A stretch of DNA of 64,000 nucleotides from CANLBN01 sp050633525 (GCA_050633525.1 JBOEGR010000021.1:101582-165581), one strand, 5' to 3'. Counted from the first letter of the stretch, positions 42,391 through 51,280 are shown. The notes: a model not told the origin generated them from the sequence alone. Made by a program: numbers and translations.

Positions 42391-42855
42391 ATGCGTCATT
42401 ACGAAATTGTATTTCTTGTTCACCCAGATCAAAGTGAACAAGTCCCAGGTATGGTCGAGCGCTATACCAAAAGTATTAAAGATGACGGTGGCCAAGTTCA
42501 CCGTATGGAAGACTGGGGTCGCCGCCAGTTAGCCTATTCCATCAATAAGATTCACAAGGCACACTACATTCTAATGAATGTAGAATGTGGTGAATCGGTT
42601 CTAGAAGAGCTAACAACGACTTTCCGCTACAACGATGCAGTGTTACGTCACTTAGTGATTCGTGAAGACGATGCTATTACTGAAGAGTCTCCTATCGTTA
42701 AAGCTGAAAAAGATAGCCGTGAGCGTCGCTCTCGCCGCGATGACGAAGGTTCTGATCGTGGTAATAACTCTGAGCGTTCTGAAGCACCATCTGCAGAAGC
42801 AAGTGAAAATCAAACTGAGTCAGCAGACAATGCCGACGCAAAAGAGGAGGGCTAA
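42391..42855 (+). CDS. rpsF: 30S ribosomal protein bS6 with a long acidic C-terminal tail
   Basis: bS6 starts MRHYEIVFLVHPDQSEQVPGMVERY and includes EDWGRRQLAYSINKIHKAHYILMNVE, the folded body of about 100 residues. The tail after residue 105 is charged and low complexity, mostly Ser/Glu/Asp/Arg (RERRSRRDDEGSDRGNNS), and the total is 154, longer than the 131-135 usual in enterobacteria. It binds bS18 in the 30S platform. A leader hairpin lies upstream. It is the first gene of rpsF-rpsR-membrane protein-rplI; priB, which lies between rpsF and rpsR in E. coli, is absent here. Confidence 0.96.
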   Translation: MRHYEIVFLVHPDQSEQVPGMVERYTKSIKDDGGQVHRMEDWGRRQLAYSINKIHKAHYILMNVECGESVLEELTTTFRYNDAVLRHLVIREDDAITEESPIVKAEKDSRERRSRRDDEGSDRGNNSERSEAPSAEASENQTESADNADAKEEG

Positions 42856-42857
42856 TC

Positions 42858-43088
42858 ATGTCACGTTTTTTCCGTCGTCGTAAATATTGTCGTTTCACCG
42901 CTGAAGGCGTTGATCGTATTGACTATAAAGATTTAGAAACTCTGAAAGCTTACATCACTGAAACCGGCAAGATCGTACCTAGCCGTATTACAGGTACCAA
43001 TGCGAAGTATCAGCGCCAGTTGGCGACTGCTGTTAAGCGTGCTCGTTTCTTATCGTTGCTTCCTTATACGGATGGCCACGATCGTTAA
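42858..43088 (+). CDS. rpsR: 30S ribosomal protein bS18
   Basis: bS18 of 76 residues: MSRFFRRRKYCRFTAEG...KDLETLKAYITETGKIVPSRITGTNAKYQRQLATAVKRARFLSLLPYTDGH. It is the standard length and sequence. It sits two bases after rpsF, so the two are translated together. It partners with bS6 in the ribosome platform. Confidence 0.98.
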   Translation: MSRFFRRRKYCRFTAEGVDRIDYKDLETLKAYITETGKIVPSRITGTNAKYQRQLATAVKRARFLSLLPYTDGHDR

Positions 43089-43188
43089 GTGAGAGCTTTT
43101 GGTCTATGAGCGTTTTGCTTTATAAGCACATTAAGTTCGTAAACAAGCGTTCTGTGAACAAAAATGACGTTAGCGAGATAAAAGCATT

Positions 43189-44034
43189 ATGCGAGCGCTA
43201 GCGGAATTTATTATGAGAGGCCGCATGCAGGCCTCAGCCGTTGCCATGTTGGGATATATTGTCCCCATGTTGACGCCCTTAGTCGTTGCTTTGGTAACGC
43301 TGAGGAAAGGTGCCTTTGAAGGTACTTTGTTGTTGTTAATCAGCCTAATGCCAGGGGTCATGTCCTTGGCTTTAAGTGACAGTAGTCCGCTATTGATTTG
43401 GATTACCTTAGTTAGCCTGATAGTGGTGTTTATCCCTGCACTTTTATTGCGAGTGACGGTGTCTTTGTCATTCGGGATCATTGCAGCTATTGCAGTTTCA
43501 GTTGCGATTAGTGGTTTAGCAATGATGTTTGCGTCAGATCGAATAGATGAGCTTATTGCTCTGATGTTTAAAGGTTTGTCGGAACAAGAGGGTGGTGAAA
43601 CCTTGGCGAAGACTATGGCTAGCCATACCGCAGTGTCTGGTATTATCGCCTATATATTAGCCTTAAATGCAGTTTTTGGGTTGCTATTGGGGCGCTGGAT
43701 GCAGGCACTACTTTATAATCCGGGTGGTTTTGCTGGCGAGTTTCGCGAGTTAAGGTTAAATGCTGTAGCGGCAGGTATATTCTTTTTTGGCAGTGTGATT
43801 TGTCGTGTGCAGGGTTCGGAATATTGGTGGTGGTCGAATGTGTTGGCTTTCCCGCTAATTTTGGTAGCCATTGCGCTTGCTCATAGCTTTGCGAAAGAAA
43901 AGGTTAAACAACAACAGGCGTCTACACCGTGGCTCGTGTTGTGTTATATGGCGGTGTTTATGATTAGCCCATTACTTATGCTAATAGGCTTTTTGGACAC
44001 TTGGTTAAATTTTCGTAGCCGTTTCATTAAATAG
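43189..44034 (+). CDS. Multi-span membrane protein of the rpsR-rplI interval (DUF2232-like)
   Basis: A 281-residue membrane protein with about seven or eight hydrophobic spans: the opening segment MQASAVAMLGYIVPMLTPLVVALV, a pair near 45-90, and four more near 105, 150, 200 and 250. Genes for DUF2232-like (YybS-type) proteins often sit between rpsR and rplI in gammaproteobacteria, and the position rather than a clear motif leads to the call. Function unknown. It is in the ribosomal operon with a 100-base gap after rpsR and 38 bases before rplI. Confidence 0.65.
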   Translation: MRALAEFIMRGRMQASAVAMLGYIVPMLTPLVVALVTLRKGAFEGTLLLLISLMPGVMSLALSDSSPLLIWITLVSLIVVFIPALLLRVTVSLSFGIIAAIAVSVAISGLAMMFASDRIDELIALMFKGLSEQEGGETLAKTMASHTAVSGIIAYILALNAVFGLLLGRWMQALLYNPGGFAGEFRELRLNAVAAGIFFFGSVICRVQGSEYWWWSNVLAFPLILVAIALAHSFAKEKVKQQQASTPWLVLCYMAVFMISPLLMLIGFLDTWLNFRSRFIK

Positions 44035-44072
44035 TAACGACTACACAAACTCATTAGATGAGGAAAAACGAG

Positions 44073-44519
44073 ATGGACGTAATTCTACTCGATAAAATTG
44101 GTAATCTAGGTAATGTTGGCGATAAAGTAAGCGTTAAAGCGGGCTTTGGTCGTAACTTCTTAATCCCTCAGGGCAAAGCTTTGCCGGCAACAGCAAGTAA
44201 TGTTGCTGATTTTGAAGCACGCCGTGCTGAGTTGGAAGCTGCTGCGGCAGAGAAAAAAGTTGAAGCGGAAGCGCGTGCAGCTAAATTAACGGACCTATCC
44301 ATTACTATTGCAGCAAATGCAGGTGATGAAGGTAAGTTGTTTGGTTCTATTGGTACTCGCGATATTGCGGATGCGATTACAGCTGCTGGCGTTGAAGTTG
44401 CTAAAGCAGAGGTAAAACTACCTGAAGGCGCATTGCGTGAAATAGGTGAGTTTGATATTGATGTGCAGCTGCACAGTGAAGTAATGGAAACGGTCAAAGT
44501 CCTTATCGAAGCTGAGTAA
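44073..44519 (+). CDS. rplI: 50S ribosomal protein bL9
   Basis: bL9: MDVILLDKIGNLGNVGDKVSVKAGFGRNFLIPQGKALPAT, followed by a long helix and a C-terminal domain. Length 148-149 equals E. coli. The ATG at 44073 follows GAGGAAAAACGAG; an upstream start at 44058 is not needed. bL9 bridges to the next ribosome. A strong terminator follows. Confidence 0.97.
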   Translation: MDVILLDKIGNLGNVGDKVSVKAGFGRNFLIPQGKALPATASNVADFEARRAELEAAAAEKKVEAEARAAKLTDLSITIAANAGDEGKLFGSIGTRDIADAITAAGVEVAKAEVKLPEGALREIGEFDIDVQLHSEVMETVKVLIEAE

Positions 44520-44584
44520 TCACTTCATAATCGACTTTAGCTGATGCTGACCTCCGTTAGTATCCGTTATTGACCACCATATTT

Positions 44585-44617
44585 AAAAACCCGACCGCTT
44601 TCAGCTGTCGGGTTTTT
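44585..44617 (+). terminator. Rho-independent terminator after rplI
   Basis: AAAAACCCGAC and GTCGGGTTTTT pair around a short loop and run into a T-rich tail, an intrinsic terminator ending the rpsF-rplI operon before dnaB. Confidence 0.85.
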
Positions 44618-44682
44618 TCTTATCTGTTATTATTCCCTTTCTAACCATTACCCGTATTGTTTCATGTTTCGAACTCAGCCTT

Positions 44683-46104
44683 ATGTCTTTTAACCCCATG
44701 CCTCAAGACCTACCCTTGGATACCGTCCCGAGTACGATCTATGACGATGTTCATGATGGTGGTCAGTCTCTACCGCACTCACCTGAAGCAGAGTGTGCAG
44801 TCTTGGGTGGCCTCATGCTGGCTAACCAAAGCTTTGACGGAGTTGCGGAAATATTGCAGCCAGAGGACTTTTATAAAGAAGCCCATAGGCAAATCTTTAA
44901 TATTATGGGTTCCTTATCCGAAGCGGATAAGCCCTTTGATATTGTCACCTTAGCCGAGGCTTTATCGCGTAATGATGAGCTGGCACGCGTGGGCGGGATG
45001 GAGTACCTGTCGGATATAGTGAGTCAGACACCTAGCTCCGCGAACACGGTTGCTTATGCCAGAATAGTGCGTGAACATGCTACGGTTCGACAGCTCATCC
45101 ACGTAGCCAATGATATTTCTCGATCCAGCTATAACCCCTCAGGTTTGGATGCGGATGATTTGCTGCAGTTGGCGGAAAAACGCTTATTAGAGATTGCTGA
45201 AGGGCGCCCAAAAGAGGGTGGTCTAGAGGCAATGGATGGCTTGCTAAAAAATACGATTGAACGAATTGATACGCTGTTTCGTTCCGATAGCGACATTACC
45301 GGTTTGAGTACTGGGCTAACCGATCTCGATGAGCGCACCTCAGGTTGGCAAGAAGGCGAGTTGATTATTTTAGCGGCGCGTCCATCGATGGGTAAAACTG
45401 CCTTGGCGCTTAATTTTGTTGAGTCAGCTATTTTTACCCAGAAAAAACCGGTATTGGTTTTTAGTATGGAGATGCCTTCCGAATCTTTGGTGATGAGAAT
45501 GTTGTCCTCAACGGGGCGCATTGATCAAGGTAAAATTCGTAATGGCCAGTTAACAGAAGAAGATTGGCCTAAGCTCACCGCTGCGGTACAAAAGCTAAAA
45601 GGTGCGCCTCTGTTTATTGATGATACTGCTGCATTGTCACCACAGGATATGCGGGCCCGTATTCGTCGAACCAGCCGCGAACATGGCGACCCAGGCATGA
45701 TCATGGTGGATTATTTGCAGCTTATGCAAACCGTTGGTGTCAGTGAGGGCCGAACCCAAGAAATCTCTGAAATCTCGCGTTCATTAAAGGCCATGGCAAA
45801 AGAATACAGTTGCCCTGTTATCGCTTTATCTCAGTTAAATCGTGGAGTTGAACAGCGGCCCAATAAGCGACCCATGAATTCAGATCTAAGGGAATCAGGT
45901 GCGATCGAGCAGGATGCCGACGTGATTTTATTTATCTACCGAGATGAATATTACAACGAAGACAGTCCCGATAAGGGCTTGGCAGAGTTGATTTTGGGTA
46001 AGCAGCGTAATGGTGAAATCGGTACGTGTCGAGCGACGTTTATGGGGAAATACACTCGTTTCGAAAACTTGGCGCCAGACTACATGGCGAGGGATGAGTT
46101 TTAA
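44683..46104 (+). CDS. dnaB: Replicative DNA helicase DnaB
   Basis: DnaB unwinds the replication fork as a hexamer. The N-terminal domain includes PHSPEAECAVLGGLMLANQSFDGVAEIL and the C-terminal RecA-like domain has the Walker A motif ARPSMGKTALALN near 228-240, DYLQLM, and SQLNRGVEQRPNKRPMNSDLRESGAIEQDADVILF. At 473 residues it matches E. coli (471). It follows rplI after the terminator. No intein is present. Confidence 0.98.
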   Translation: MSFNPMPQDLPLDTVPSTIYDDVHDGGQSLPHSPEAECAVLGGLMLANQSFDGVAEILQPEDFYKEAHRQIFNIMGSLSEADKPFDIVTLAEALSRNDELARVGGMEYLSDIVSQTPSSANTVAYARIVREHATVRQLIHVANDISRSSYNPSGLDADDLLQLAEKRLLEIAEGRPKEGGLEAMDGLLKNTIERIDTLFRSDSDITGLSTGLTDLDERTSGWQEGELIILAARPSMGKTALALNFVESAIFTQKKPVLVFSMEMPSESLVMRMLSSTGRIDQGKIRNGQLTEEDWPKLTAAVQKLKGAPLFIDDTAALSPQDMRARIRRTSREHGDPGMIMVDYLQLMQTVGVSEGRTQEISEISRSLKAMAKEYSCPVIALSQLNRGVEQRPNKRPMNSDLRESGAIEQDADVILFIYRDEYYNEDSPDKGLAELILGKQRNGEIGTCRATFMGKYTRFENLAPDYMARDEF

Positions 46105-46119
46105 GTGTACTTGGTAATG

Positions 46120-46159
46120 ATCAAGCTGGCAGATGATTTTAATCTTCGACCAGCTTGAT
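46120..46159. terminator. Hairpin between dnaB and the convergent small gene
   Basis: ATCAAGCTGG (46120-46129) pairs with CCAGCTTGAT (46150-46159), 10 bp with a 20-base loop. There is no T run on either side; it is probably a bidirectional stop. Confidence 0.5.
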
Positions 46160-46171
46160 GAAAGCTTAGGC

Positions 46172-46375
46172 TTATTCTGCCGCAGACTCTTCAGTTTCTG
46201 CTGCTTCCGGTTCTGGTTCTGCTTTTGGCTCAGGTGCTTTTACTAGACCTTCAGCGATTAAGACTTTTAGTTTTTCTTCGGCATTAATAAATTGCCCGTT
46301 TTTACCCTGCACTGCAAAGCGGCCATCGCGGCGTTTTAATACAGTGTACTCGGCTGTTTTCTTTTCAACTTTCAT
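46172..46375 (-). CDS. Small conserved-looking protein with a Pro/Glu-rich tail
   Basis: A 67-residue protein: MKVEKKTAEYTVLKRRDGRFAVQGKNGQFIN, then a short helix EEKLKVLIAEGLV and an acidic tail KAPEPKAEPEPEAAETEESAAE. The N-terminal part would fold as two or three strands carrying a basic surface. I do not recognise a named family. It is convergent with dnaB. Upstream of its ATG, the sequence aaagagGAAAGGCAA gives a strong AGGAAAGG ribosome site, so it is likely real. Confidence 0.6.
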   Translation of the reverse strand: MKVEKKTAEYTVLKRRDGRFAVQGKNGQFINAEEKLKVLIAEGLVKAPEPKAEPEPEAAETEESAAE

Positions 46376-46481
46376 TTGCCTTTCCTCTTTTGTTGGTTAC
46401 TTATCATTAACTTCATTTATCATGAAGGCCGGCGATTATACGCAAAATGGTTTAGATCATAAACAGTGATATGATAACTGG

Positions 46482-47291
46482 ATGAAAAACGTGGTCACTT
46501 CCCTTGATAGCTGTCTATTTGATACCCACTGCCATTTCGATTTTGATGATTTTGGCGATGAAGAACAAAGGCAGTCTATATGGGCCAGTTGCAAGCAGAA
46601 AGGTATTCAGCGTTTATTGATTCCGGGGGTGTCGCCCCAGCAGTGGGATCAATCTTTTCGTATCACTCAGTTGCTTCCAGGGATATTAATGGGGGTGGGA
46701 GTGCATCCTTGGTGGTTAAAAGATGTATCTCACCGCATTTTAACCGATGGGCACCTTGAGCAAATGCACTCATTGTTGAATCGGTCTGCTTGTGTTGCGG
46801 TGGGTGAGTGTGGTCTAGATGCCATGATTGGCCTCACAGTCAAAGAGCAAACGCCGGCTTTTGAGCAGCAGTTAGCGCTTGCTTGTGAGCTTGATATGCC
46901 CTTGATTGTTCATGTTCGCAAAACGCATAATGAAACCTTGGCATTGTTAAAGCGTTATCAATCTAGTGCTGGCGGTGTTATTCATGGTTTTACCGGCAGT
47001 GCAGAGTTGGCCCAGCAGTATTGGGGTTTGGGTTTTTATCTCGGCATTGGTGGTAGCATCACTTACCCTCGGGCTAACAAAACAAGGCAAGCAGTACAAG
47101 CAATGCCCTTAGAGTCCCTATTATTAGAAACCGATGCGCCGGATATGCCACTCAACGGTTTTCAAGGACAAATAAATACCCCTTTGAAAGTGCTAAAAGT
47201 AGCGGAAGCTTTATCTGGTCTGAAAGAGCTTCCTTTAGATTTAGTGTGTAATACAACCACAGAAAATGCGTATCGTTTGTTTGCTTTATGA
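46482..47291 (+). CDS. TatD family DNase/metal-dependent hydrolase
   Basis: A 269-residue metal-dependent hydrolase of the TatD family. Metal ligands appear in LFDTHCHFDFDDF (HxH), VGECGLDA (Glu), IVHVRKTH (His), VIHGFTGS (His) and LETDAPDMPL (Asp). TatD proteins act as 3'-5' exonucleases in DNA repair or turnover. It is closer to YjjV, judging from the DxxxDF and ETDAPDMP segments. It overlaps the next gene by four bases (ATGA), so is co-translated with the desulfurase fusion. Confidence 0.9.
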   Translation: MKNVVTSLDSCLFDTHCHFDFDDFGDEEQRQSIWASCKQKGIQRLLIPGVSPQQWDQSFRITQLLPGILMGVGVHPWWLKDVSHRILTDGHLEQMHSLLNRSACVAVGECGLDAMIGLTVKEQTPAFEQQLALACELDMPLIVHVRKTHNETLALLKRYQSSAGGVIHGFTGSAELAQQYWGLGFYLGIGGSITYPRANKTRQAVQAMPLESLLLETDAPDMPLNGFQGQINTPLKVLKVAEALSGLKELPLDLVCNTTTENAYRLFAL

Positions 47292-48937
47292 CTGCGTCAA
47301 ATTCCCCATCAACTGTATTTGATCCTGTTGAATTTAAAAAACAGTTTCCAATATTTAAACACCCCGAAAATCAATCGCTTGTTTATCTAGATAACGCGGC
47401 AACAACACAAAAGCCACAATGTGTCATCGATGCTATTGTAGATTTCTATAGTCGAGTCAACGCCAATGCCAATCGTTCAAGCCATCGTTTAGGGCGAGCT
47501 GCTACTGCAATTGTCAATGATGCTAGAGAGAAAGCCGCTCAGTTTGTTAATGCTAACCAAGCGGATGAAATTGTTTTTACTTCTGGCGCTACAGAAAGTA
47601 TCAATATTCTCACTAATGGCCTGGCCGAAAGAATACATCATGGTGATGAAATTATTTTAAGTCTGGCAGAGCATCACGCCAATCTAGTGCCTTGGCAAGA
47701 GTTGTGCAAAAGGAGGGGCGCTAAACTTATTTTTGCCCAAGTGAACTGTTCAGACCTAAAGCATTTAATCACACAGAAAACAAAATTAATTTCTGTTACT
47801 TTGGCAAGTAATGCACTTGGTAGCATTACAGACCCCTCTGTCATTAAAAATATACGCAATAAAAATCCGAATATAATTTATATTGCTGATGCATCTCAAT
47901 TAGTGCCTCACCGCTCTATTGATGTTGACGCTATTGCATGTGACTTTTTATTCTTCTCTGCCCATAAAATTTATGGGCCGTCGGGATTGGGAGTTCTTTA
48001 TGGCACGATAGCGATGCTAGAAAAATTGCCGCCGCTCTCGTTTGGTGGAGAAATGATCAGTAGAGTTGAGCGATCGTCGAGTACCTATGTGCAAGGCCCT
48101 GAACGCTTTGAGGCGGGCACCTCCCCCTTGTCTGCTTTAAGTGGTTTTGTCGCTTGCTTGAGTTTTTGGGCGGATCAAGATCGATATGAGATGGAGAGGT
48201 ATGAGGAAAATCTAACCGCTTATTTACATTCTCAGTTAGAGAAGATCTGTTTGGTTTACCCGGATATTTTTTTGTTGACAAAAAGTGAAAATAATATCGG
48301 TATTGCTACTCTTGCATCTAAAATTTACTCGGTAGCAGATATGGCTATTTGGTTAGATCAAAATGATATTGCTGTCAGAGCGGGCGATCATTGCGCACAA
48401 TTATTGTGGCGCTCTATGGCGATCGATGGTGCATTGAGAATATCGTTGGCTGCATATAACACACACAGTGATGTTGACTGTTTTGTGGAAAATCTAAGTT
48501 CGTTTTTAGAGGATACCAATAAAAACGAAACGGAAGAAAAAAAGATTGCATGCCCTACCTCCGGCATTAACGAATTAATGGCCATAAGTAATTGGAAAAA
48601 AAAGTATAAAAAAATAATATTTTTAGGTAAACAATATATTCCGATGAAAAATATTCAGAGAGAAGAAAATTTGATCTCTGGGTGTGAATCGAAATTATGG
48701 TTTTTGGCGATTCAAAAAGAAGGTTGTTGGCATTTTTTTATCGATAGTGATTCATTAATAATTAAGGGTTTAGCTTTTATAGTTATTAGTGAAGTGAATG
48801 GTAAGGAAGGTGCTGAGATTAAAGCTTTTGATTTTTTTAAATTATTTGAAGAGTTGGGCTTGGATAAACATCTCAGTCAGTCTAGATTAAATGGTTTGTT
48901 GGTGTTTATTGATAAATTGAAAAGTTCAGTTGGTTGA
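47288..48937 (+). CDS. SufS/CsdA cysteine desulfurase fused to a SufE/CsdE-like domain
   Basis: A 549-residue fusion. The first 400 or so residues are a group II cysteine desulfurase: LDNAATTQKP, ANRSSHRLGR, the PLP-Lys227 in FFSAHKIYGPSGLG, and the catalytic Cys369 in VRAGDHCAQ. After a linker (about 415-425) comes a SufE/CsdE-like domain: ISGCESKLWF with candidate acceptor Cys466, GLAFIVISEVNG and LGLDKHLSQSRLNGL. SufE normally is a separate protein that receives the persulfide; fusion should channel sulfur. The ATG overlaps the TatD-type stop by four bases. No other Suf or Isc gene is in the window. The C-terminal part looks more AT-rich than the N-terminal part. A second desulfurase elsewhere is expected but not visible. 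Confidence 0.92.
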   Translation: MTASNSPSTVFDPVEFKKQFPIFKHPENQSLVYLDNAATTQKPQCVIDAIVDFYSRVNANANRSSHRLGRAATAIVNDAREKAAQFVNANQADEIVFTSGATESINILTNGLAERIHHGDEIILSLAEHHANLVPWQELCKRRGAKLIFAQVNCSDLKHLITQKTKLISVTLASNALGSITDPSVIKNIRNKNPNIIYIADASQLVPHRSIDVDAIACDFLFFSAHKIYGPSGLGVLYGTIAMLEKLPPLSFGGEMISRVERSSSTYVQGPERFEAGTSPLSALSGFVACLSFWADQDRYEMERYEENLTAYLHSQLEKICLVYPDIFLLTKSENNIGIATLASKIYSVADMAIWLDQNDIAVRAGDHCAQLLWRSMAIDGALRISLAAYNTHSDVDCFVENLSSFLEDTNKNETEEKKIACPTSGINELMAISNWKKKYKKIIFLGKQYIPMKNIQREENLISGCESKLWFLAIQKEGCWHFFIDSDSLIIKGLAFIVISEVNGKEGAEIKAFDFFKLFEELGLDKHLSQSRLNGLLVFIDKLKSSVG

Positions 48938-48943
48938 TTTTTT

Positions 48944-49519
48944 CTAAATGATATAGTCTTTTAATTTATCCTTTAGTGTGGCTGGGTTTACTGGTTTGGT
49001 GATGTAACCTGTTACGCCAATATTGATTGCCTTTAGGATGTCACTCTTTTCACCTCGTGAGCTTAATAGAAAAAAAGGTGTGGCCCATAGCTCTTCATCT
49101 TTTCGTACCTCTTTTAATAAATCTAGGCCTGATTTTTTGGGCATTTCCCAATCACAAATAACTAGGCCGTAGGGTTTGTGTATAGCAGAAGCTGTTTTCA
49201 TTTGTTTTAGGCCGGCATCACCATTGCTGGCGGTTTCTATTTCTTTGAAACCAAGTTGAAGTAAAATTTGCTTGTTGATTTGAAGTGCAGACTCCATGTC
49301 GTCTACAACTAGAACCGAGGGCATTTTTTTCTGGCCCTGATGGGTTAGTTTTTTCTCGTATTCTATTTTACGTTTGATGGATGATGCTGTTACCAGTCTC
49401 GATTCAAGCCTGATGCGTTGTTCTTCGCTAATCGAGTCAGCCAGTAGGCGTTCTTCGGCTTTGCTGATAAAGCTGTTAATTTCCTTGTTTAAGAACGCAA
49501 TTTCTTTATCTTGGAACAT
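48944..49519 (-). CDS. Response regulator with an N-terminal helical extension and C-terminal receiver
   Basis: The protein has a helical, coiled-coil-like N-terminal stretch of about 65 residues (KEIAFLNKEINSFISKAEERL, EEQRIRLESRL) followed by a complete receiver domain: VLVVDDMESA (acid pair), phospho-Asp in LVICDWEMPKKSG, Ser/Thr in LLSSRGEKSD, and Lys in ITKPVNPATL. It ends with the receiver and has no DNA-binding domain, so it acts by protein interaction. The start is set at the ATG at 49519, preceded by GAGGGCAGCGATTC; an ATG at 49549 is the alternative and would add ten residues. It is convergent with the desulfurase gene by 6 bases. Confidence 0.85.
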   Translation of the reverse strand: MFQDKEIAFLNKEINSFISKAEERLLADSISEEQRIRLESRLVTASSIKRKIEYEKKLTHQGQKKMPSVLVVDDMESALQINKQILLQLGFKEIETASNGDAGLKQMKTASAIHKPYGLVICDWEMPKKSGLDLLKEVRKDEELWATPFFLLSSRGEKSDILKAINIGVTGYITKPVNPATLKDKLKDYII

Positions 49520-49641
49520 GAATCGCTGCCCTCGGTCGTTGTTAATCATGGGTATTAGTGCCTAGTATTCAAGGCTGACCTATTAAAATGAGTATAGCTA
49601 GGTGAGGGCAAAACGATAGTGATTAAGGTTATACATTTTAT

Positions 49642-51051
49642 CTAGTTAATATTTTTTGCTATATCTCCGATGGTATGTACTGCTAAGCGTGTCGCTTCAT
49701 TCGTCTCTTGTGCATAGTTGAGCCTTAGGCAGTGGCGATACTTTTTCGATGCGGTAAATAATACCCCTGGTGCTATGCTGATTTTTTCTTCAGCTAAACG
49801 CTCATTAAGTATGACTGTATCAAGTTGCTTGGGTAGCTCAACCCATAATAAAAACCCTCCTTGCGGATACGTCATTTTTGTACCCTCGGGAAAGTATCGA
49901 CTGACCCAATCGATCATTCGATCGCGGTTTTTAAGGTATTGCGCGCGCATCTTACGAATATGACGTTCATAGTGGCCTTGAGCAATAAATTCGGCAATGG
50001 CTCTAGGTTGTAATATGGATCCGCAAGCAGTTGAAACATATTTCATATGCTTAACCTGTTGTAGGTAACGCCCTGGAGCGCACCAGCCGGTTCGATAAGC
50101 GGGTGATATTGTTTTTGAAAATGAAGAGCAAAAGAGGACTCGCCCATCATCATCAAAGGACTTTATCGTGCGTGGCCTAGGGTAGGTATAGGCTAGATCA
50201 CCGTAAATATCGTCTTCAATAATGGCGATGTCATATTGTTTTGCTAATTCAATCAGTCGCTTTTTATTACTGTCGGGCATGGTGTAGCCAAGAGGGTTAT
50301 TGCAGATGGGGGTCAACTGCACGACTTTAATCGGCCATTGTTCCAGCGCCAGTTCTAAGGCCTCTATGCTAATGCCTGTTTCTGGATGGGTGGGTATCTC
50401 TAATGCTTTAAGTCCCATAGCTTGGATTGTCTGCATTGAGCCGTAGTAGCTTGGGGAGTCAATGGCGACAATATCCCCAGTGTTAGCAATTGCACGCATA
50501 CTGCAAGTCAGAGCTTCTTGGCAGCCTGTCGTTGTGAGAATATCATCGGGATGTAAACGGCACCCTGAGCCAACCATCAAGCGGGCTATTTGTAGTCGTA
50601 GTTCTTTGGAGCCTTGCAGCGAGTCGTAGGTAAAAGTGGCTATATCTGTGCGTCGACTAATGCTAGCCATGTATTTTGATAGGGGCTTCAGGCTATTTGA
50701 GCTGACATCCGGAGTGCCTTTCCCCAAAGCCAGTTCGCCATCTTGTTCATGGCTGTGAAGTAATTTTACGACCAATTCCCATTGAGATACCTCTAAGGGC
50801 TTTTGGTTGGGGCGGCTGATACCGGGTAAGTCGGGTGAGCGTTGGGCGCTGGTGACGTAGTAGCCTGATTTGGGTCGGACTTCTGTGAGTTGATTGTCTT
50901 CCAGTAAGCGATAGGCTTCTTGAACGGTAGAGATGCTGACATTGTGTTCTTGGCTCATTTGCCTGATAGAAGGTAGTTTATCCCCGGGTTGAAAATAACC
51001 CTTTTGGATACTCTGTGTAATCGTTTCGGCGAGCTCTTCGTATAGTGTCAT
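49642..51051 (-). CDS. MocR-type transcriptional regulator (GntR winged helix plus aminotransferase domain)
   Basis: A 469-residue regulator. A GntR-type winged helix at the N-terminus (LYEELAETITQSIQKGYFQPGDKLPSIRQMSQEHNVSISTVQEAYRLLEDNQLTEVRPKSGYYV) is fused to a fold-type I aminotransferase domain; the PLP Lys is in FSKTISPAYRTGW and the cofactor Asp in AIIEDDIYGDLAY. The start is the ATG at 51051, six bases after GGAGG; longer starts lack a site. MocR proteins use PLP with an amino acid or vitamin B6 effector. The divergent operon of DUF1127, LysE-like exporter and YkoF-like genes is the presumed target. Confidence 0.9.
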   Translation of the reverse strand: MTLYEELAETITQSIQKGYFQPGDKLPSIRQMSQEHNVSISTVQEAYRLLEDNQLTEVRPKSGYYVTSAQRSPDLPGISRPNQKPLEVSQWELVVKLLHSHEQDGELALGKGTPDVSSNSLKPLSKYMASISRRTDIATFTYDSLQGSKELRLQIARLMVGSGCRLHPDDILTTTGCQEALTCSMRAIANTGDIVAIDSPSYYGSMQTIQAMGLKALEIPTHPETGISIEALELALEQWPIKVVQLTPICNNPLGYTMPDSNKKRLIELAKQYDIAIIEDDIYGDLAYTYPRPRTIKSFDDDGRVLFCSSFSKTISPAYRTGWCAPGRYLQQVKHMKYVSTACGSILQPRAIAEFIAQGHYERHIRKMRAQYLKNRDRMIDWVSRYFPEGTKMTYPQGGFLLWVELPKQLDTVILNERLAEEKISIAPGVLFTASKKYRHCLRLNYAQETNEATRLAVHTIGDIAKNIN

Positions 51052-51084
51052 ATTCCCTCCTTCGTGCTGATCAATGATCATTCT

Positions 51085-51170
51085 CAGCACAGATTTACTC
51101 TTTGGTATTTTTGCCAGTACAGATTTTATAAGATACAGCATGACAGTACAGAAGCCAATAATCTGTACCG
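51085..51170. promoter_or_regulatory. Direct repeats of CAGTACAGA/inverted copy upstream of the MocR gene
   Basis: CAGCACAGAT (51085-51094), CAGTACAGAT (51115-51124) and CAGTACAGAA (51144-51153) are in the same direction at spacings of 30 and 29 bases, about three helical turns, and ATCTGTACCG (51161-51170) is an inverted copy. They lie in the gap upstream of the MocR start and are a probable MocR operator; function is inferred. Confidence 0.6.
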
Positions 51171-51280
51171 CTTTTATTTTTTTGTTTTTATATCTGTAAT
51201 GTTAGTACCTTAATCATTATTCTGCTTTTTATTGGGGAACTGTTCTCCATATTGATTTTATATTGAAGAGGGAGGTTTTT

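Noticed and set aside
48595..48640. A-rich run in the desulfurase fusion, considered as a slippage site or frame error
   Set aside because: The frame runs on through it and the SufE-like motifs downstream are in the same frame, so no shift is needed.
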